From assembly GCA_007279775.1 (NCBI GenBank), contig QYPD01000018.1, positions 1-16,221 on the forward strand: 16,221 bases of DNA. Reading direction: 5' to 3'. The translations under genes and the position numbers were made by a program. The stretch's first letter is position 1. Each line of letters begins with the position of its first letter. Under the pieces are notes generated by a model. It did not search any database and was not told where the DNA came from. It worked only from the letters and a program-made list of their open reading frames with translations. Below, one piece after another: positions 11,439 through 16,221 of the stretch. This DNA is from Spirochaetia bacterium (lineage in GTDB: Bacteria > Patescibacteriota > Minisyncoccia > UBA6257 > UBA9933).

Positions 11439-11859
11439 AGCTTTCAATTTGAGCTTGGATTAACATCTTCAGGTCAAGATCAAAGAGCGGTAATTCCCGA
11501 AGATAACGATGGCTTCGGAACTTGGCCAATTTCTTGGTAAAAACATACTCTCGCTCTTCACCTAAGCCAGAGATGCCGATTGCGCCCAGAAACTCTCTTT
11601 TGTATTTAGGCGATTCGCCGCCTAGCCAATAAACCTTCGTTCCTCCAGTAGCCCTTTTGCCTTCTAGCGCTTTCTTGGCCCTTTCGTATGATATTTTTAA
11701 AGAACCTCCTTTGTATTCGGCCATATTACTACCCAACCGAGCAATTATGACCTCGCCATCTTTGTCCAGAAAGACGATGAACGGGTCAATATCAATGTTC
11801 ATGTCCGCCCAGACAAAATAGATTTTGGACATAAGCAGCCGCTGCAATCTTTCTTCCAT
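11437..11859 (-). CDS. Hypothetical protein, 140 aa
   Basis: A 140-aa protein, second gene of a minus-strand pair, with AGGAGGT 5 nt before its ATG. The middle reads ISYERAKKALEGKRATGGTKVYW and LGAIGISGLGEEREYVFTKKLAKF. The combination of an A-x-x-KA-type helix with G-A-I-G-[IV]-S-G followed by E-E-x-E recalls the GlcG/HbpS (DUF336) family, which binds or degrades haem or other small ligands, but the N-terminal half (YFVWADMNIDIDPFIVFLDKDG) differs and the match is only by eye. No signal peptide or membrane segment. It ends at a strong terminator. Confidence 0.78.
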   Translation of the reverse strand: MEERLQRLLMSKIYFVWADMNIDIDPFIVFLDKDGEVIIARLGSNMAEYKGGSLKISYERAKKALEGKRATGGTKVYWLGGESPKYKREFLGAIGISGLGEEREYVFTKKLAKFRSHRYLRELPLFDLDLKMLIQAQIES

Positions 11860-11877
11860 GCCCTACCTCCTATCCTT

Positions 11878-12054
11878 TCACTTGTCGGTCGTTATTTCTT
11901 TAGGTAATTTCGACTGGAGCTCCTCCCATACAAAAATAATATCTTTGGGATCGGCGTGATCAAGGACTTGCCTTCTCCAGTCGCCGTCGCAACCATCAAC
12001 ACTACTGTCGCACATTAGCGCGTCTAAAACGTCTTTTCGAGAAGATTTATTCAT
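11878..12054 (-). CDS. Small acidic protein, 58 aa
   Basis: ATG at 12054 preceded by AAGGAGG at 8-9 nt, an excellent Shine-Dalgarno, and TGA at 11878-11880. The product begins MNKSSRKDVLDALMCDSSVD and ends LQSKLPKEITTDK; it has two Cys, two Trp (GDWRRQVL, VFVWEEL-like FVWEEL) and many Asp/Glu. It is 18 nt upstream of the 140-aa gene and shares its promoter (12100-12128) and terminator, so the two form an operon. I recognise no family. The strong initiation signals and balanced codon use make it a real gene despite its length. Confidence 0.78.
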   Translation of the reverse strand: MNKSSRKDVLDALMCDSSVDGCDGDWRRQVLDHADPKDIIFVWEELQSKLPKEITTDK

Positions 12055-12099
12055 CTTATTGGCCTCCTTATTTTATTTTTAGATTTTTGTACTGAAAAC

Positions 12100-12128
12100 A
12101 GAGTAGCATATTTTGGCTATCCTGTCAA
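12100..12128 (-). promoter_or_regulatory. Promoter of the 58-aa/140-aa operon
   Basis: Minus strand TTGACA (12128-12123), 17-bp spacer, TACTCT (12105-12100). The spacer carries TAGC-n8-GCTA (12119-12104), a smaller dyad in the same place as the operator of the neighbouring promoter. Leader about 40 nt. Confidence 0.6.
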
Positions 12129-12152
12129 TAATTTGGCTTTGATTTTCGAAAT

Positions 12153-12175
12153 AATAAAAAAGACCGTTCTCGGTC
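12153..12175 (-). terminator. Rho-independent terminator of the holin-like membrane gene
   Basis: Minus strand GACCG-agaa-CGGTC (12175-12162) followed by six U and more AU. It lies 25 nt after the stop at 12200. Confidence 0.85.
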
Positions 12176-12199
12176 AGCGAGTCCTTGCGGACTAAACGA

Positions 12200-12520
12200 T
12201 TAAGGGGTGCAAATTTTAACCAGGACTACGATCCAGGCTAAAAGCATTGACCACCAGAAGCTATCAACCGCGAAGTATGGAAAAATTGTTGCCAATAGTA
12301 CCATGACAGCGTTCATCCCCAACAGGGCAAACATCCTAAGCACAAGAATGTTTACTGGAAGGGATGGGACAAACAACAGTGCTGCCACGATTGAATTGAC
12401 AATGCTCAACGCAACAGCGATAAGCGTTGTCATCCAGAAATTCTTGATGTGCACCCCAGGCAAAAGCTGGGCTGTCACCAGAAATACCGCAGCAATGGCA
12501 TAGCATTTAATCAGAATCAT
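12200..12520 (-). CDS. Phage_holin_4_2 / YvlD-type four-TM membrane protein
   Basis: I start it at ATG 12520 (MILIKCYAIAAVF), 106 aa, because GGGGGAG lies 6 nt upstream; longer frames reach 12595 but place the Shine-Dalgarno inside the gene. Four membrane helices follow: ~5-20, ~28-50 (FWMTTLIAVALSIVNSIVAA), ~55-80 and ~85-104. AQLLPGVHIKNFWMTTLIA, then LPVNILVLRMFALLGMNAVM, and FAVDSFWWSMLLAWIV are the family signature of small 'phage holin family 4' proteins such as Bacillus YvlD, which are chromosomal membrane proteins of envelope-stress regulons and not proven holins. Own promoter and terminator. Acts in the cytoplasmic membrane; function unknown. Confidence 0.85.
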   Translation of the reverse strand: MILIKCYAIAAVFLVTAQLLPGVHIKNFWMTTLIAVALSIVNSIVAALLFVPSLPVNILVLRMFALLGMNAVMVLLATIFPYFAVDSFWWSMLLAWIVVLVKICTP

Positions 12521-12585
12521 GGCCATCTCCCCCTTCCTGTTTAATGTTGTCAAATAATTCTTTCTTAAAACGAAGTACTTACGAT

Positions 12586-12613
12586 AATATACCACGAAAA
12601 ATAATAATTGTAA
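12586..12613 (-). promoter_or_regulatory. Putative promoter of the holin-like gene
   Basis: Minus strand TTACAA (12613-12608), 16-bp spacer, TATATT (12591-12586), giving a leader of about 60 nt before ATG 12520. Confidence 0.45.
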
Positions 12614-12644
12614 AGACCTGCTTCTGTCTATAAAAATTTAATAT

Positions 12645-12686
12645 TTAAAAATAAAAAGGGCCACCATTTAAACTGCATGGTGACCC
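12645..12686 (-). terminator. Terminator of the structured RNA
   Basis: Minus strand GGGtCACCAT (12686-12677) pairs with ATGGTGgCCC (12667-12658) with one mismatch, followed by TTTTTATTTTT. It is one of the strongest terminators in the window and no protein frame leads into it. Confidence 0.85.
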
Positions 12687-13058
12687 GTAGATGTAGAACT
12701 ATGGTAAAGAGCAAAAAATTTGTAATGGGTTAATTCAGTTTGGCGGGCTGAATTAACTCCATTGTCGGCCGCACGGCCCGCTGTTTTATGCGCTGATAGT
12801 TTTGGTGAGCGCCTTTCCCCAGCCAGAGAAAACGCGACCTCATCAAAAATGGTCCTAATGGATGCCAACCCATTATCTCGTCTTCGACCGCACTTAGCAT
12901 CTTTGGAAGTTTGCTGGCTTCTTAGGATACGCCGGAGCCTCGTAGTTTCTCCGGACTTCATCAATCCCGAAATCGCCAGTTCAATTTTCGGGATTACCCA
13001 GCTGTCCCACTACTATCTTATCCGCTGGGCGATAAATAAACCTTATTTTATTTTTAAT
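12650..13058 (-). ncRNA. Structured non-coding RNA, ~410 nt, family not recognised
   Basis: A minus-strand unit bounded by a perfect consensus promoter and a strong terminator with no credible protein. Consecutive stems in 5'-3' order: CCCAGC/GCTGGG (about 13028-12996), AATCCCGAAA/TTTCGGGATT (12995-12963, ten perfect pairs), CCGGAG/CTCCGG (12954-12932), a GCG-TTTTC/GAAA-type stem near 12840-12810, and GTTAATTCAG/CTGAATTAAC (12757-12729, ten perfect pairs), then the terminator. It is less AT-rich than flanking spacers, as expected for structured RNA in an AT-rich genome. Length and expression signals would suit RNase P RNA or tmRNA, but I find neither the GAAAGUCC/ACAGAA core of the former nor the tRNA-like ends and tag frame of the latter. 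Ends are approximate. Confidence 0.6.
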
Positions 13059-13064
13059 GGTTGT

Positions 13065-13093
13065 ATTATAAACTAAACAAAATCATTTGTCAA
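13065..13093 (-). promoter_or_regulatory. Consensus promoter of the structured RNA
   Basis: Minus strand TTGACA (13093-13088), exact 17-bp spacer, TATAAT (13070-13065): both hexamers perfect, the best promoter in the window. Predicted start about 13058. Confidence 0.85.
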
Positions 13094-13173
13094 GGGGGTA
13101 AAATAATCTATTGCCTCAGCTAAACACAGACTATATAGTATATTTATGAGTAGCAATCCGAAATTACGAATTC

Positions 13174-13256
13174 ATCCAAATCTACAAATAAATTCGAATA
13201 GCTGCAAAATATTTTAGTAGCCATTCGAAAATTCGGATAAATTTGTAGGTTGGGAT
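13174..13256. repeat. Long imperfect inverted repeat upstream of tsaD
   Basis: The left arm (ATCCAAATCTACAAAT..TTCGAAT, from 13174) and the right arm (ATTCGAA..ATTTGTAGGTTGGGAT, to 13256) pair over most of 26-34 bp around an AAAATATTTT centre flanked by GCT/AGC. The segment 13156-13171 (atccgaaattacgaat) can pair with the right arm too, so the same words occur more than once. No U-run follows, so it is not a typical terminator. Confidence 0.6.
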
Positions 13257-13270
13257 AGGTTTTTATATTT

Positions 13271-14392
13271 ATGAAAATTCTTGCGATTGAAACTTCCTGT
13301 GACGAAACAGCTATTGCCTTGGTTGAAGCGGAAGGAGGACTTAGCGGACCGTATTTTAAAGTTTTGAAAAATTTAGTCGCTACGCAAATAGAAATTCACC
13401 GGCCGTTTGGCGGAGTAGTGCCGAATTTGGCGAAACGCGAACACAATCGGAATTTACCAATTTTATTTGATAAACTGGTAAATTCCTCAAAATCAAAAAT
13501 CAAAAATCAAAAATCAAAATTACAAATAAAAAGTGAAAAATTTTTTAAAGATATTGATTTGATCGCGGTCACGTCTGGACCAGGACTGGAACCTGCCTTA
13601 TGGACTGGCATAAACTTTGCGGAAAATTTACATAAAGACCTAAAAACTAACAGCTTAAAACTAAAAGCTAAACTGGTCGGGGCGAATCACCTTTCGGGAC
13701 ATCTATATTCATTTTTGCTTAATTCTAAATCCTTAATCCTAAATTCTAAAATTTTTCCCGCGATTGCTTTAGTAATAAGCGGTGGGCATACGATGCTTCT
13801 ATTAATGAAAGGCTTGGCGCATTATAAAAAACTTGGCGAAACAAGAGACGACGCAGTAGGTGAATGTTTTGATAAAACCGCAAGGTTGCTCAAGCTCCCC
13901 TATCCGGGCGGACCGGAAATTGAAAAACTCGCCAAGCTCGGTAATCCGAAAGCCGTGGATTTTCCCAGGCCGATGCTTAACCAAAAAAATTACGACTTCA
14001 GTTTTTCCGGCCTCAAAACCTCCGTTCTTTATCATCTTAGGGATACAAAATACGAGATACAAAATACAAAATACAAAACTGACATCGCTGCGAGTTTCCA
14101 ACAAGCGGCGTTTGACGTTTTAATTAAAAAAACTTTGCGGGCAGTGGAAGAATTTGGCGCAAAATCTGTTATGATTTCAGGAGGTGTAGCGGCGAATAAA
14201 TCATTACAAAAGGAGTTTAAGAAAGAGATAAATAAAAGGTTTAAGATTAAAGAAATAAGAAATAAGAAGCCGGAATTGTTTGTGACGAAATTCCCAACTG
14301 ACAACGCGGCGATGATTGCGGCGGGAGCGTATGTTGATTATTTAAATAAGAAAAAATACAAATTGGTAGCCAATGGGAATTTATCTTTATAG
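13271..14392 (+). CDS. tsaD: tRNA N6-threonylcarbamoyladenosine transferase subunit TsaD
   Basis: A 373-aa Kae1/TsaD ASKHA-fold protein, which transfers threonylcarbamoyl to A37 of ANN-decoding tRNAs. It opens with MKILAIETSCDETAIALVE; other landmarks are AVTSGPGLEPALWTGI, metal ligands His-140 and His-144 in GANHLSGHLYSF, VISGGHTMLLL, DDAVGECFDKTARLLKLPYPGGP, FSFSGLKTSVLY, ISGGVAANKSL and Asp-344 in FPTDNAAMIAAG. Bacterial TsaD is usually about 340 residues; here Lys/Asn/Ser/Ile-rich insertions at ~72-88, ~123-134, ~150-161, ~258-269 and perhaps ~320-334 account for the excess, each encoded by short-word repeats. All catalytic motifs are intact, so the insertions are probably surface loops. 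No Shine-Dalgarno and no clear promoter. Confidence 0.95.
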   Translation: MKILAIETSCDETAIALVEAEGGLSGPYFKVLKNLVATQIEIHRPFGGVVPNLAKREHNRNLPILFDKLVNSSKSKIKNQKSKLQIKSEKFFKDIDLIAVTSGPGLEPALWTGINFAENLHKDLKTNSLKLKAKLVGANHLSGHLYSFLLNSKSLILNSKIFPAIALVISGGHTMLLLMKGLAHYKKLGETRDDAVGECFDKTARLLKLPYPGGPEIEKLAKLGNPKAVDFPRPMLNQKNYDFSFSGLKTSVLYHLRDTKYEIQNTKYKTDIAASFQQAAFDVLIKKTLRAVEEFGAKSVMISGGVAANKSLQKEFKKEINKRFKIKEIRNKKPELFVTKFPTDNAAMIAAGAYVDYLNKKKYKLVANGNLSL

Positions 14393-14442
14393 GTTAATTC
14401 CCGAATTACGAATTACGGATTGCGGATAAAAAAAGACAAAAA

Positions 14443-15519
14443 ATGTTAAATTTAGTAAAACAACTTAATTGGAAATTAAACTTCGCGGTTTTGTTTTTGA
14501 TAGCGGCGGGGCTGATGACTTTGGCTTCAAGCCAGCCGGATTTGTTCTGGAAACAACTCATTTTTGCCATTGTGGGAATTATTATCGCCACGGCATTTGT
14601 CTTTTTTAATTGGCAATCTTACGCTAATTATCACGGAGCGGTTTTTGGGCTTTATATTGTTTCAATTTTGCTTTTAATTATCGCCGGCTTTTTCGCTCCT
14701 TCAATAAGAGGCACAAAGGGCTGGCTGGTTTTTGGAGACATTCACTTCCAAGTTTCGGAATTCGCAAAGCTCGCTCTTATAGTTGTGTTTGCTAAATTTT
14801 TCAGCCGAAAAAATATCGGCATCGCAAAATTTTCAAATTTATTCGGCTCGTTTTTGTATTTCTGTATTCCGGCAGGGTTTGTGGTTCTTCAGCCGGATTT
14901 TGGTTCGGCGCTTGTTCTCTTTTGTATTTGGTTTGGCTTTCTTTTAGTGAGCGGAATAAAATATAAACACTTGATAATTGCCGTGATTATTTTTTCAATT
15001 TTGGGAGGCGTAATTTGGAATTCAGTTTTGGAGAATTATCAGAAAGACAGGATTATGGGATTTATTTTTTCGGAAATGGACCCGTTGGGAGTGAATTATA
15101 ACGTTATCCAAGCGAAAATCGCCATTGGTTCGGCGGGACTTTTTGGCAAGGGGTTCGGGCAGGGAAGCCAAGTACAGCTTGGTTTTTTGCCCGAGGCTTC
15201 AACGGACTTTATTTTTTCAGCTTTCGTTGAAGAATGGGGAATACTTGCCGGATTGCTTTTAATTTTCGTTTTCGCATTTTTGATTTTAAGGATCATCAGG
15301 ATAGGATTGGACGCGGATAATAATTTCGGGCGGTTTGTTTGTTTGGGAACGGTAATTCTTTTTGTGGTGCAATTCGTTTTTAATATCGGTTCAAACTTGG
15401 GGCTAACGCCGGTTATCGGGGTCACATTTCCGTTTTTAAGCTACGGCGGTTCAAGCCTATTGACGAATTTAATTTTTGTGGGTATAATCCAGTCAGTTTT
15501 TATACGCCGTTCTATTTAA
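14443..15519 (+). CDS. rodA: Rod shape-determining SEDS glycosyltransferase RodA
   Basis: A 358-aa integral membrane SEDS protein with about ten helices, a lipid II-using peptidoglycan glycosyltransferase. Signature segments are RGTKGWLVFGDIHFQVSEFAK (~89-109), VVLQPDFGSALVL (147-159), YNVIQAKIAIGSAGLFGKG (219-237), LPEASTDFIFSAFVEEWG (249-266, with Asp-255 in the position of the essential SEDS Asp) and GVTFPFLSYGGSS (326-338). The short length and the LPEASTDFIF form favour RodA over FtsW. Its usual class B PBP partner is not in the window. The mltG gene starts 5 nt after its stop. No Shine-Dalgarno; upstream spacer is cgaattacgaattacggatt-type word repeat. Confidence 0.93.
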   Translation: MLNLVKQLNWKLNFAVLFLIAAGLMTLASSQPDLFWKQLIFAIVGIIIATAFVFFNWQSYANYHGAVFGLYIVSILLLIIAGFFAPSIRGTKGWLVFGDIHFQVSEFAKLALIVVFAKFFSRKNIGIAKFSNLFGSFLYFCIPAGFVVLQPDFGSALVLFCIWFGFLLVSGIKYKHLIIAVIIFSILGGVIWNSVLENYQKDRIMGFIFSEMDPLGVNYNVIQAKIAIGSAGLFGKGFGQGSQVQLGFLPEASTDFIFSAFVEEWGILAGLLLIFVFAFLILRIIRIGLDADNNFGRFVCLGTVILFVVQFVFNIGSNLGLTPVIGVTFPFLSYGGSSLLTNLIFVGIIQSVFIRRSI

Positions 15520-15524
15520 TTTAA

Positions 15525-16221
15525 ATGAACAAAAACAGATTAATACTCTCGTCTTTTTTTATTTTGGCGGCTCTAACGCTCGGATGGTCACTTTTCCAAG
15601 GGAAAGAATCGATTAATTTATCGCAGTCCAGGGAGGTGGAAATCAGCAGGGGAATGAGTTTTGACAAGGTTTCAAGTGAATTAAAAGCGAATGGCATTAT
15701 TTCATCGGAAACGGTTTTTAAAATCTACGGCGCGCTGAGCGGAAGTTTTGACAAAATAAAACCGGGAAGGTATCTTTTTCCCCAAAATATTGAAGTTTCG
15801 CGGTTGATGAAAATTTTAGTTGATGGACCGGAAGAAATTTCAGTTATTGTTCCTCCGGGGCTAACGCTCGCGGAAATAGACGACAGGTTGAGCATGGCGG
15901 CGGTAATCAAACCGGGCGAGCTGATAAATTTTAATGTTGATAATTTAAGAAAAAATTACCCATGGCTTCCGGCGGAAACAAAAGATGCCATCGGCGGACC
16001 GCTTGAAGGATTTCTTATGCCCGATACTTATAATTTTTTTCCGGGCACGGATGCCGGCTCAGTGACGAAAACATTCCTTGATAATTTTTATAAAAAAGCT
16101 ATAAGCGCGGGGGGCTTGCTTTTTTTTACGAAACAAGGTAATGTTTTGAAAATAATCAATTTGGCTTCAATCTTGGAAAAAGAAGTGTCGGACAGTTCCG
16201 AGCGGTGTTTGGCTGCGGGAA
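15525..16221 (+). CDS. mltG: Endolytic murein transglycosylase MltG/YceG-like (partial)
   Basis: Starts ATG 15525, 5 nt after rodA, and runs off the right edge (232 codons seen). An N-terminal membrane anchor (residues ~6-24, LILSSFFILAALTLGWSLF) is followed by a LysM-like region (VEISRGMSFDKVSSELKANG, FKIYGAL, KPGRYLFP) and the YceG catalytic domain: GPEEISVIVPPGLTLAEID, GGPLEGFLMPDTYNF and LASILEKEV (213-221), which contains the catalytic Glu. MltG cleaves nascent glycan strands at the membrane and sets their length, consistent with coexpression with RodA. About a third of the protein should lie beyond the window. Confidence 0.93.
   Translation, partial: MNKNRLILSSFFILAALTLGWSLFQGKESINLSQSREVEISRGMSFDKVSSELKANGIISSETVFKIYGALSGSFDKIKPGRYLFPQNIEVSRLMKILVDGPEEISVIVPPGLTLAEIDDRLSMAAVIKPGELINFNVDNLRKNYPWLPAETKDAIGGPLEGFLMPDTYNFFPGTDAGSVTKTFLDNFYKKAISAGGLLFFTKQGNVLKIINLASILEKEVSDSSERCLAAG

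Noticed and set aside
12668..12964. 98-aa minus frame and 104-aa plus frame (12762-13076) over the structured RNA
   Set aside because: Composition is unlike a protein, the minus frame ends inside the terminator hairpin, no SD, and both overlap strong stems.
12650..13058. RNase P RNA or tmRNA
   Set aside because: Length and signals fit, but GAAAGUCC and ACAGAA cores are absent (only GAAGUCC occurs), and there is no TTCGANTC-type T arm or tag frame. Kept as an unnamed RNA.
13264..13269. TATATT as leaderless promoter of tsaD
   Set aside because: Only one base separates it from the ATG, so transcription would begin inside the gene, and no -35 is spaced correctly.

Overview
The window looks like a chromosomal segment of a Patescibacteria (Candidate Phyla Radiation) bacterium, most like a Parcubacteria-type lineage. 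This rests on compact gene packing, several small hypothetical families of the kind seen there, core genes without Shine-Dalgarno sequences, and a tsaD gene interrupted by low-complexity in-frame word repeats. UGA is used as a stop by many genes, so the recoded Gracilibacteria/Absconditabacteria are unlikely. The lineage is an inference; no 16S rRNA gene or marker set is present.

Layout. (1) 1-1328: core genes, with the 5'-3' exonuclease part of polA leaving the left edge, a divergent YkuK-type RNase H-fold gene and tRNA-Glu(UUC). (2) 1405-8192: an AT-rich accessory region just after the tRNA. It starts with an orphan gene (1405-1818) and then an array in which a ~60-bp repeat recurs at 1920, 2750, 3567 and (5'-degenerate) 4619, bounding units that encode a nucleotidyltransferase, an NYN ribonuclease, and an SRA-like/HNH endonuclease with two overlapping tiny genes. 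The repeat core is a hairpin whose pairing survives all its substitutions, and a promoter abuts the first copy. This resembles a cassette array but lacks recognisable attC cores and any recombinase in view. Next comes an operon (4974-7853) of four small winged-helix-like proteins, one of them fused to a DUF4145/HEPN-like domain, followed by two PD-(D/E)XK nuclease-like proteins. It is a candidate uncharacterised defence operon. A small Cys-tailed membrane protein and a strong terminator close the region.

(3) 8278-10721: ddl and lysS, overlapping by ATGA. (4) 10722-12613: GC-rich hairpin DNA, then minus-strand single genes and one two-gene operon with strong SD sequences, consensus-type promoters and terminators, including a 58-aa gene at 11878-12054. 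(5) 12645-13093: a minus-strand transcription unit with a perfect TTGACA-N17-TATAAT promoter and a strong terminator but no credible protein, hence a ~410-nt structured RNA of unknown family. (6) 13271-16221: tsaD, rodA and partial mltG. With ddl, rodA and mltG give a peptidoglycan synthesis theme.

Two styles of gene start coexist. Several core genes (polA, ykuK-like, ddl) have a -10 hexamer only 6-8 nt before the ATG and are probably leaderless, whereas the small orphan genes have textbook SD sequences and their own promoters.
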